DNA from: an archaeon
GTDB lineage: Archaea > EX4484-52 > B79-G9
Assembly (NCBI GenBank): GCA_013139905.1
Contig: WSZW01000054.1
Location: 1 to 11,072, forward strand
DNA length: 11,072 nucleotides
Reading direction: 5' to 3'
Under the pieces are notes generated by a model that saw only the letters and a program-made list of their open reading frames with translations, was not told the origin of the DNA and ran no database searches. Below, piece by piece: positions 6,711-11,072 of the stretch (the first letter of the stretch is position 1; each line of letters starts with the position of its first letter). The position numbers were made by a program, and so were the translations under genes.

Positions 6711-7128
6711 TGCTCTTGTTGAGTATAACATGGGTATTCTTGATTACAACAGGCAAGACTCCATACTACAGAACATAACAAATCTATCATATAGATGCGG
6801 CTTATTTGATGGGGAAAATAACAGGAAATTATTAATTTCTTTTTGGTCTGGACTGCATACATTATATCAAGAATTACGACCCCATATGAACACAGAAAAA
6901 CAAAAAGATTATGATGTATTGTTAAAAAAAATAAAAACAAGATGTATGTTCACTTCTGATAAATTAACTTATTCTTTTAATCTACGTGATAGCTTATGGG
7001 ATTTACAAATTGGTTTAATGGAAGAACGCTTTAAATTGGGCTTTTCAGCTCCAACACGCAAAAAAGAGAAAACGGGTGAAGAACGTATGGCAAATTCTTT
7101 ATCTATAAAATTGCCAGCAAATGAGTGA
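6676..7128 (+). CDS. Helical protein of unknown function before the ATPase
   Basis: Up to 150 residues from GTG 6676; an ATG at 6730 would give 132 residues and remove most of the overlap with the preceding gene. The ribosome site is ambiguous: AGAGG touches the GTG. The protein is soluble and mostly helical, with conserved-looking aromatic stretches (LLISFWSGLHTLYQEL, YSFNLRDSLWDLQIGLMEE) and a basic C-terminal linker (APTRKKEKTGEERM). Its TGA lies at the start of the ATPase gene, so the two are likely coupled and may act together, for example as a partner or adaptor. No family was recognised. Confidence 0.7.
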   Translation: MTAIKNKEKKNDALVEYNMGILDYNRQDSILQNITNLSYRCGLFDGENNRKLLISFWSGLHTLYQELRPHMNTEKQKDYDVLLKKIKTRCMFTSDKLTYSFNLRDSLWDLQIGLMEERFKLGFSAPTRKKEKTGEERMANSLSIKLPANE

Positions 7129-7132
7129 TTAT

Positions 7133-8023
7133 ATGGATATTGTAAGCGCAATTAAACAACGTTTAGAGGATGATTGGGATATTGTGATTGCCTGTGATGG
7201 TGAAGAGGGTTCGGGCAAAACAACATTTTTTCTAAACTTATTTATGAATATAAGTGATGATTTTGATTTTGAAAAAAACATCTGCTATGTGCCATCATAT
7301 CAGAACATACCCCAACAATTCGGAGCATTGAAACCTAAATCATGCTATCTTATAGATGAGGGAACAGATGCGTTTTATAATCTTGATTTCTACGATAATG
7401 TGCAAAAAGATATAGTCAAGATGTATAAACGGGAACGTAAACAAAATAAGGTAACTGGTATTGCGATACCGGAATTTGCAGAATTAACAAAAGGCATGAA
7501 ATCAAGAGTTAAATTATGGGTGCATTTATGGGGTCGGGGCATAGCAACTGTTTTTGTAAAATCACCAAACGCGTTTTCTATCGACAAATGGAACGTAAAA
7601 GAAAATAATAAGGCGTTTGAACGATATTTTAAAAATCGCAACCTTGCAGATATTACATACAAGGAACTTTTAAATTTTGGTAAAACTCTACCTAACGCAA
7701 TGATGACTATGCGTTTTAAGGAATTGCCAAAACCATTATATACTAAATATAAAAAACTAGCTATAAAATACAACAAACTTGCCGAAGAAAAATTATCATC
7801 AAAATTAAGTATTGAAGAAATAACAAAAGAAATTGTTGATAATAATGGTTATGAAATAAGACAAGATAAAGATACTGATACGGATTATGTATTTGTTGAT
7901 GTATATTATGTCATGGGAAAATATAACACAAGTGAAAGAACAGCAAGACAAATAAAAAGCTTAATAGAGCATGACTTCGATATAAACACTATGAACCTAA
8001 TGTGTCACGCGACACATAAATAA
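7133..8023 (+). CDS. P-loop ATPase, Zot/viral assembly type
   Basis: A 296-residue protein. Walker A is GEEGSGKT (residues 23-30) after the strand DIVIACD; Walker B is CYLIDE (71-76), followed by GTDAFYNLDF. The next segment (DIVKMYKRERKQNKV) and strand GIAIPEF resemble the sensor region of Zot-like and viral packaging/assembly ATPases. The C-terminus (about 245-285, VDVYYVMGKYNTSERTARQI) looks like a helix-turn-helix. There is no membrane segment, unlike phage Zot proteins. The ATG at 7133 is preferred because GAGTGAT ends 3 nt upstream; ATG 7121 would add MSDY and overlap the preceding gene by 8 bp. Likely role (inference): energy for virion assembly, DNA packaging or DNA handling. The ATPase call is firm; the subfamily is uncertain. 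Confidence 0.9.
   Translation: MDIVSAIKQRLEDDWDIVIACDGEEGSGKTTFFLNLFMNISDDFDFEKNICYVPSYQNIPQQFGALKPKSCYLIDEGTDAFYNLDFYDNVQKDIVKMYKRERKQNKVTGIAIPEFAELTKGMKSRVKLWVHLWGRGIATVFVKSPNAFSIDKWNVKENNKAFERYFKNRNLADITYKELLNFGKTLPNAMMTMRFKELPKPLYTKYKKLAIKYNKLAEEKLSSKLSIEEITKEIVDNNGYEIRQDKDTDTDYVFVDVYYVMGKYNTSERTARQIKSLIEHDFDINTMNLMCHATHK
8000..8017 (+). repeat. Hairpin at the 3' end of the ATPase gene
   Basis: ATGTGTC and GACACAT form a perfect 7-bp stem with loop ACGC, within the last codons of the ATPase gene. No T-run follows directly; it may assist the terminator 20 bp downstream or stabilise the mRNA end. Confidence 0.4.
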
Positions 8024-8037
8024 TAAATATAAATTAA

Positions 8038-8061
8038 ATGGGAAGAACTTCCCATCTATTT
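8038..8061 (+). terminator. Terminator-like hairpin at the convergent gene ends
   Basis: ATGGGAA and TTCCCAT form a 7-bp stem around GAAC, 15 bp past the ATPase stop, followed by CTATTTTT. The hairpin lies between the plus-strand unit ending at 8023 and the minus-strand unit ending at 8164. As a palindrome followed by T-runs on the plus strand and preceded by AT-rich sequence, it could end the plus-strand transcript. Confidence 0.55.
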
Positions 8062-8163
8062 TTAAAAAAGCTTAAATAAAATATAAAATAAGGTAAATTA
8101 TTATTGGATCAAGAAAGAAAATAAAGAAGATAGGACAGGCCTATGAAAATGCAATCAGTAGGT

Positions 8164-8559
8164 TCAATAAAAAATCGTAGAAATAGATAGCCAACGTTTC
8201 AATGACTTTAATGCTGAACGATTGAATAGATTTATTTTTGTCCATTCTTTAAGCTCCGCCTTTGTCCCGGACATATTGATAATTATAACGCCGCCTTTGT
8301 CCTGGACATCTATTGTTAATTTTATCTGCCCGTTTGTGATTTGTTCTTTAAATGTTTTCGAGAAACTAAAAAGACTACTTTGTAATTTATCCCATAAGTG
8401 TGCACGTGTTCTTTTTATCTTAGCAACAAACCCGGCTTCTGTCTGACCGTCAGGTATAACCGTTTCGTTATTAAATGCCTTGAAAAAATAATAAGATACC
8501 ATCATATATGTTGTGTCGTCTTTACAATCAATTATTAAATCTGCTTTTTTTGATTCCAT
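8164..8559 (-). CDS. Soluble protein of unknown function, last gene of right unit
   Basis: A 131-residue protein without membrane segments. It starts with a strand-like segment (ADLIIDCKDD), continues with YMMVSYYFFKAF and a basic helical middle (AKIKRTRAHLWDKL), has a beta pair (IKLTIDVQDKG, VIIINMSGTK) and ends in a basic helix (ALKSLKRWL). The ATG is preceded by GGGATGTGATTGA, a strong ribosome site, and lies 4 bp after the stop of the 92-residue gene. The gene contains a 19-bp DNA repeat read in two different frames. No family was recognised. Confidence 0.75.
   Translation of the reverse strand: MESKKADLIIDCKDDTTYMMVSYYFFKAFNNETVIPDGQTEAGFVAKIKRTRAHLWDKLQSSLFSFSKTFKEQITNGQIKLTIDVQDKGGVIIINMSGTKAELKEWTKINLFNRSALKSLKRWLSISTIFY
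8256..8309. repeat. 19-bp direct repeat inside a gene, out of frame
   Basis: CCGCCTTTGTCCCGGACAT (8256-8274) recurs at 8291-8309 with one mismatch, 35 bp apart. On the minus strand the copies are read in different frames (DKGG in one, MSGTKAE in the other), so similarity is at the DNA level, not from the protein. Confidence 0.6.
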
Positions 8560-8563
8560 TCAA

Positions 8564-8842
8564 TCACATCCCATAAAAGAATACCCAACCGGCCAGGGTT
8601 AAACTTATTACGATATACGCAAACAACAAACCATCTATTTCTTGATTATATTTTTCTTGGGTTATCGCGCCATTACGCTTTAAGATCCGGAATATAATAA
8701 CGGTAATAGATGTTACAAACAACAAACCAATAATAACATTAAGCTGCCATGATATAGTTTGGGCTGTCTGCGCGCATATATCACTTATTGCTCCGTTTGT
8801 TTCCGGAGTCCAGTTGTCTATGAATATATTTTTATTTTCCAT
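8564..8842 (-). CDS. 92-residue two-helix membrane protein
   Basis: Membrane segments at about residues 34-53 (NVIIGLLFVTSITVIIF) and 72-90 (LLFAYIVISLTLAGWVFF) flank a basic, polar loop (RILKRNGAITQEKYNQEID). The polar N-terminus (about 30 residues) contains DNWTPETNG, with one N-W-T sequon. The positive-inside rule puts the loop inside and the N-terminus outside. The ATG has a strong AGGAGAT ribosome site on the minus strand. Its start overlaps the end of the 54-residue ORF by 11 bp. No family was recognised; an envelope or host-membrane protein is likely. Confidence 0.8.
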   Translation of the reverse strand: MENKNIFIDNWTPETNGAISDICAQTAQTISWQLNVIIGLLFVTSITVIIFRILKRNGAITQEKYNQEIDGLLFAYIVISLTLAGWVFFYGM

Positions 8843-8996
8843 ATATTATCTCCTTCAATTTTTTATATTTTACTTCGTCTATTGTCTTATTTCGTTCAAT
8901 ATAATTATCTATAAATTTAGAACTTGGACGGCTGGATCCTAATAGGAAACTTAAATAACCTTTACTGCCAGACTTTATGACTGCTTTGCCAAACAT
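8832..8996 (-). CDS. Possible 54-residue basic protein
   Basis: An ATG at 8996 opens a frame of 54 codons ending at TAA 8832-8834, overlapping the start of the 92-residue gene by 11 bp. The protein is basic and reads like real coding sequence (MFGKAVIKSGSKG, then LLGSSRPSSKFI and IDEVKYKKLKEI). No clear ribosome site precedes the ATG. The frame is open upstream to a TGA at about 9040 without another usual start codon, so this could be the 3' part of a decayed gene. No family was recognised. Confidence 0.45.
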   Translation of the reverse strand: MFGKAVIKSGSKGYLSFLLGSSRPSSKFIDNYIERNKTIDEVKYKKLKEIIYGK

Positions 8997-9119
8997 ACCA
9001 CGTATATTATTATCTATCTTACGGATCCTTGCAATTTTTCAACACCCTAACTCTTTTTGAATCGTTTAAAGCACCATACCTATATTACATAAATCGCTTA
9101 CTTTTGTTAATCATCTGCA
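8997..9119 (-). other. Short intergenic gap with weak promoter-like sequences
   Basis: No convincing gene. The minus strand has TTTATGTAATATAGG (9079-9093) and TTTAAAC (9064-9070), either of which could serve as a TATA box for the 54- and 92-residue genes. The second recalls the TTTAAAAC of the capsid promoters. This is the only clear break in the right-hand gene run, so a new transcript may start here. Confidence 0.25.
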
Positions 9120-9275
9120 TTACTGAATAAAAATAATGTCATAAAAACCGTCTGTAACACAAACGGGTGTTTTTTTGATTGGTTGTGTTACAAACTCTTT
9201 AAGATCCTTTGAAATTGCTGGGAGATCATGCGCCAACAATGGAGGATTTCTTAATAACTTTGTAAAATCATTCAT
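9120..9275 (-). CDS. Small 51-residue protein
   Basis: An ATG at 9275 overlaps the TGA of the 127-residue gene (ATGA), with the ribosome site GAGGTCA 8 nt upstream, and the frame runs 51 codons to TAA 9120-9122. The protein is soluble: MNDFTKLLRNPPLLAHD, then LKEFVTQPIKKTPV, ending in GFYDIIFIQ. The FVTQPIKK stretch echoes FVTQTKKEV at the C-terminus of the 127-residue protein just upstream. The coupling and ribosome site make it likely real; no family was recognised. Confidence 0.6.
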   Translation of the reverse strand: MNDFTKLLRNPPLLAHDLPAISKDLKEFVTQPIKKTPVCVTDGFYDIIFIQ

Positions 9276-9310
9276 GAGTTTTTGACCTCTTTTTTTGTTT
9301 GTGTTACAAA
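9153..9310. repeat. Three copies of a TTTGTGTTACAAA-like element
   Basis: TGTAACACAA at 9153-9162 and TTGTGTTACA at 9183-9192 form a perfect 10-bp inverted repeat with a 20-bp spacer. TTTGTGTTACAAA at 9298-9310 is a third copy and is itself an inverted repeat (TTTGT/ACAAA). Two copies encode the similar peptides FVTQ in neighbouring genes, so part of the similarity may come from a duplicated coding segment. Confidence 0.5.
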
Positions 9311-9655
9311 TATTTTGAAAGCGCGTTTTTCAAAATATTTTTTTACTAATATTAAACTAGTACCAACAATAACCGAATATATTGGAAAAATAAATAACAT
9401 CCCACCAGCACCGAAACCAGTAATCCAACCATAAAACATGCCGGTATAAAAATGGCCTTCAATATTATTTCTTGTTTTTTCATTTATTGCGAAGATTATA
9501 TCTTTTGTGAATAACGCGCGTTCTTCTTGGCGTGCGTGTTCTATTTGTGAAAGGGCTATTGTTTGAGACACAATTAAAGGACTGCCGTTAATGTTTTCGT
9601 CTTCGGGATATGATACTTTTATGATTGCCTCTTCGGGTGTTAGTTTTTCGCTCAT
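9272..9655 (-). CDS. 127-residue membrane protein
   Basis: The N-terminal 65 residues are soluble and helical (LTPEEAIIK, SQIEHARQEERALF). A Gly-rich membrane region follows (about 71-104, GMFYGWITGFGAGGMLF then PIYSVIVGTSLILV), probably two closely packed helices, and then a basic tail (KKYFEKRAFKIFVTQTKK). The ATG has a strong GGAGGCGA ribosome site 7 nt upstream and lies 3 nt past the preceding stop. Its TGA overlaps the next ATG. No family was recognised; topology suggests the N-terminus and tail both face the cytoplasm. Confidence 0.8.
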   Translation of the reverse strand: MSEKLTPEEAIIKVSYPEDENINGSPLIVSQTIALSQIEHARQEERALFTKDIIFAINEKTRNNIEGHFYTGMFYGWITGFGAGGMLFIFPIYSVIVGTSLILVKKYFEKRAFKIFVTQTKKEVKNS

Positions 9656-9658
9656 GAT

Positions 9659-9979
9659 TTAGTCGCCTCCGTCTTGAATATCAGATCCTATAATTATCAT
9701 TAAAGCAAAAATTAATTCTCTCCATAAAACACCATCGTTAATGACAAACCCTATTGAATATAAAAATAACGCAATAATTAAACGAGTAATTTTTGTTTTG
9801 CTTTTAATTTTAGATAAAATATAATGAAATAATGATTTTGGTTTTGTTTCCAAACAATTTTTGCACGTTACATTTTTCCATTTTAAACGGAATGGAATAT
9901 CATACATAAATAAACCACATTCTACTTTGCCAGTTAGTTTATAATTGTTACGTAATTTATGAACTTTAATTTGTGTCAT
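9659..9979 (-). CDS. Zinc-ribbon-like domain fused to membrane segments
   Basis: A 106-residue protein. The N-terminal 45 residues have the pattern H7...C21-G...V-T-C39-x-x-C42-L, which resembles the small phage and haloviral zinc-binding proteins with a C-G then T-C-x-x-C-L pattern. A basic linker (ILSKIKSKTKITR) leads to two hydrophobic segments (about 67-81 and 87-98) and an acidic end (SDIQDGGD). The ATG follows GGGGGCTTATGA, a junction shared with the next gene to the right. A metal-binding cytoplasmic domain tethered to the membrane is the likely form; partner and role are unknown. Confidence 0.75.
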   Translation of the reverse strand: MTQIKVHKLRNNYKLTGKVECGLFMYDIPFRLKWKNVTCKNCLETKPKSLFHYILSKIKSKTKITRLIIALFLYSIGFVINDGVLWRELIFALMIIIGSDIQDGGD

Positions 9980-10191
9980 TTCATAAGCCCCCTAATAATA
10001 ATGTTAGTGTAATCATTAACAGTGTCATTAATAATATTATTAAAAAAATAATAATTCTATTTGTTTGATTTTTTCCAACATTTAATTTAAGCGCAAACCA
10101 TTCAGAAAATAATACTACTGGTTTGACTAAAAAATAACTAATAATCAATACCAATAAAATTAATAAATTTACATTCATTTCATAAGTCCCC
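9977..10191 (-). repeat. Repeated gene-junction sequence (two copies, 9977-9992 and 10176-10191)
   Basis: CATTTCATAAGCCCCC and CATTTCATAAGTCCCC differ at one base. On the minus strand each reads GGGG-[GA]-CTTATGAAATG: the ribosome site, the stop of one gene and the ATG of the next. Both junctions thus share one coupled stop/start design, perhaps from local gene duplication. Confidence 0.55.
9981..10178 (-). CDS. 65-residue two-helix membrane protein
   Basis: Two strongly hydrophobic segments (about residues 3-24 and 42-63) flank a short amphipathic and basic loop (WFALKLNVGKNQTNR). The start lies 2 nt before the preceding J-domain gene's stop region, behind GGGGACTTATGA; a second in-frame choice is not needed. 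It ends at LLLGGL with TGA placed just before the next ATG. Size resembles the capsid-like proteins, but the loop is basic and no shared motif is seen. No family was recognised; an envelope protein or small membrane-active protein is possible. Confidence 0.75.
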   Translation of the reverse strand: MNVNLLILLVLIISYFLVKPVVLFSEWFALKLNVGKNQTNRIIIFLIILLMTLLMITLTLLLGGL

Positions 10192-10740
10192 GTTCAATTC
10201 TTTATGAAGCTCTGCGAGTGCCTCGTTCAGTTTCTGCATGGCTTCTTTGTCGCCGTTTTGACTGTCCGGGTGAAGTTCTTTTGCTCTTTGTTTGTATTGG
10301 AATGTGATGTATGCCATGTCGTTTACGTACGACTCAACGCCAATAATTTCTCTAGCGGTTTTTTGGTGTGGTGTTGTTCCGGGCGCATCTAATCTAAATT
10401 GATTCATCACTTGACCAAAGCTTTTTAATCCTCGTCTTACGGCTTTTGAGTCTTGAGCGATTACTTGCGCAATCGCTGCAACATTATCTACATCTTTTGT
10501 TTGAGAATCGCATCTGTATTTATGCTCTTGACCGTTTACAATCCAACTCATTTCAGCCCATGAATTCTCTCTAAATCCCGAACCACCACCGAATTGTATA
10601 TCTATGTATCTTTGTTCAATTCCTATTTTTGCAAGTGCATCTATTGCCTTTCGTTTATATGTGGCAATGCTTAATCTTGCACTGTATGGTGAAATTTTAA
10701 GGAATATTTTGTTCCCGTTAACTTCGATGTTTTGTTCCAT
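10180..10740 (-). CDS. J-domain (DnaJ-like) protein of viral/plasmid type
   Basis: A 186-residue protein with a J domain at its C-terminus: REIIGV at about 130-135, helix II ITFQYKQRAKEL, the invariant HPD at 157-159, and helix III EAMQKLNEALAELHKEL. The J domain stimulates Hsp70 (DnaK) ATPase activity. The N-terminal 120 residues are not the Gly/Phe and zinc regions of cellular DnaJ but a separate alpha/beta domain (ARLSIATYKRKAIDALAKIG, SWAEMSWIVNGQEHKYRC, KSFGQVMNQFRLDAPG), like that I recall from haloarchaeal virus and plasmid J proteins. The ATG has a GGGGGATTCC ribosome site. Likely recruits the host DnaK to a viral target such as replication or virion assembly (inference). Confidence 0.85.
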   Translation of the reverse strand: MEQNIEVNGNKIFLKISPYSARLSIATYKRKAIDALAKIGIEQRYIDIQFGGGSGFRENSWAEMSWIVNGQEHKYRCDSQTKDVDNVAAIAQVIAQDSKAVRRGLKSFGQVMNQFRLDAPGTTPHQKTAREIIGVESYVNDMAYITFQYKQRAKELHPDSQNGDKEAMQKLNEALAELHKELNGDL

Positions 10741-10981
10741 TTGGAATCCCCCGTAGTTTGTTTATCATCATTAATTCTGTGTTTGAGATGCCCCTAAATT
10801 TGTCCTCTAACTCGTCCAGGCGAGCGTTTGCAATCTCTACGGCTTTGTCTATTGTCTGCGACTTTGCACCGTGTTGCATATCTTCTTTGTTCTTGTCGGC
10901 TAAACCTAACCGTTGGGCTAATTTCCAAAAGTTCTTTGTCGGTCGCCAGCTAAATGGGGATTCTCGTGCCGTGTTAATCAC
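10718..10981 (-). CDS. 87-residue protein upstream of the J-domain gene
   Basis: It starts at GTG 10981, which overlaps the TGA of the upstream gene (GTGA), and runs 87 codons to TAA, overlapping the J-domain gene by 23 bp. The protein is soluble. The N-terminal third has an aromatic and basic motif (SPFSWRPTKNFWKLAQRLGL); the rest is helical (AVEIANARLDELEDKFRGI) and may form a coiled coil. No family was recognised. The start is uncertain because the GTGAT ribosome-like sequence coincides with the start codon. Confidence 0.65.
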   Translation of the reverse strand: MINTARESPFSWRPTKNFWKLAQRLGLADKNKEDMQHGAKSQTIDKAVEIANARLDELEDKFRGISNTELMMINKLRGIPNGTKHRS

Positions 10982-11072
10982 TTTCCGTTGTCGGTTTTTT
11001 CTTCTTCAATAAGTTCAATAAGTTCATCCACAACTTTACTTGTTTTAATCCATTCTTGATAACTTGTGCCTG
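10978..11072 (-). CDS. C-terminal end of an unknown gene (5' part outside window)
   Basis: The last 30 residues of a gene entering from the right edge: GTSYQEWIKTSKVVDELI, then an acidic helical end (ELIEEEKTDNGK) and TGA overlapping the next GTG. Chosen over the other frames because of this stop/start overlap and the balanced composition. Nothing can be said of its function. Confidence 0.6.
   Translation of the reverse strand, partial: GTSYQEWIKTSKVVDELIELIEEEKTDNGK

Noticed and set aside
6563..6940. Minus-strand open frame of 125 codons across two plus-strand genes
   Set aside because: Starts inside one gene and ends in another, has no ribosome site, and the plus-strand genes have coupled starts.
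8097..8180. Plus-strand open frame with protein-like composition (GSRKKIKKIGQAYENAISRF) after the ATPase gene
   Set aside because: No usual start codon, preceded by an in-frame TAA; too short and partly antisense to the 131-residue gene. It may be a gene remnant.
9156..9177. AACAC...GTGTT hairpin followed by a T-run on the plus strand, like a terminator
   Set aside because: Only a 5-bp stem, on the strand with no upstream gene, and explained by the longer TTGTGTTACA repeats and coding sequence of the minus strand.
1..11072. tRNA genes, CRISPR arrays, insertion sequences, integrase or attachment sites
   Set aside because: None could be supported: no cloverleaf, no regularly spaced repeats, no transposase or recombinase motifs were seen.

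Overview
The window looks like part of the genome of an archaeal virus, or a provirus or plasmid derived from one, most like the spindle-shaped viruses. Evidence for an archaeal origin: an AT-rich sequence, translation signals of the AGGTGAT/GGTGAT type close upstream of starts, stop/start overlaps of 4 nt, archaeal TATA-like promoters and one apparently leaderless gene. Evidence for a virus: tiny two-helix hydrophobic proteins of the kind that form spindle-virus capsids, a very large basic protein, a secreted adhesin-like protein with a DUF2341 domain, a P-loop ATPase of the Zot/packaging type, and many small membrane proteins with no cellular counterpart that I recognise. The host cannot be named from the sequence alone; a euryarchaeon (methanogen, methanotroph or Thermococcales-like) is a guess. 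No integrase, polymerase, tRNA, CRISPR array or IS element is visible.

Layout. (1) Positions 1-4226, minus strand: a four-gene unit running leftward from a leaderless promoter at about 4250. It holds a 962-residue basic, proline-containing protein, a 60-residue two-helix membrane protein, a 114-residue lysine/arginine-rich protein and the N-terminal 268 residues of a secreted DUF2341 protein cut by the window edge. (2) Positions 4267-8023, plus strand: a divergent unit of eight genes. It opens with two paralogous capsid-like proteins, each behind a copy of the same 34-bp promoter element. The second is the minimal 60-residue form; the first carries about 80 extra residues, rich in N-glycosylation sequons, between its two helices. 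Four structural or membrane proteins, a 150-residue unknown and an ATPase follow, tightly packed. The unit ends at a hairpin at 8038-8055. (3) Positions 8164-11072, minus strand: a convergent run of small genes. From the right edge these are a partial gene, an 87-residue protein, a J-domain (DnaJ-like) protein, a 65-residue two-helix protein, a zinc-ribbon-like membrane protein, a 127-residue membrane protein, a 51-residue protein, a short gap, a 54-residue ORF, a 92-residue two-helix protein and a 131-residue unknown.

How it may work together (inference): units 1 and 2 share an 87-bp divergent promoter region and look like the late virion module. The paralogous hydrophobic proteins would make the envelope/capsid, the basic proteins would contact DNA, the DUF2341 protein would be the surface adhesin and the ATPase would act in assembly or DNA handling. 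Unit 3 would hold accessory or host-interaction genes, with the J-domain protein recruiting the host Hsp70 (DnaK).

The points most worth a second look are the duplicated capsid gene and promoter, the single UAG stop in the window (at the end of the minimal capsid gene, with an open frame and hairpin behind it), the giant leaderless basic protein and the viral J-domain protein.
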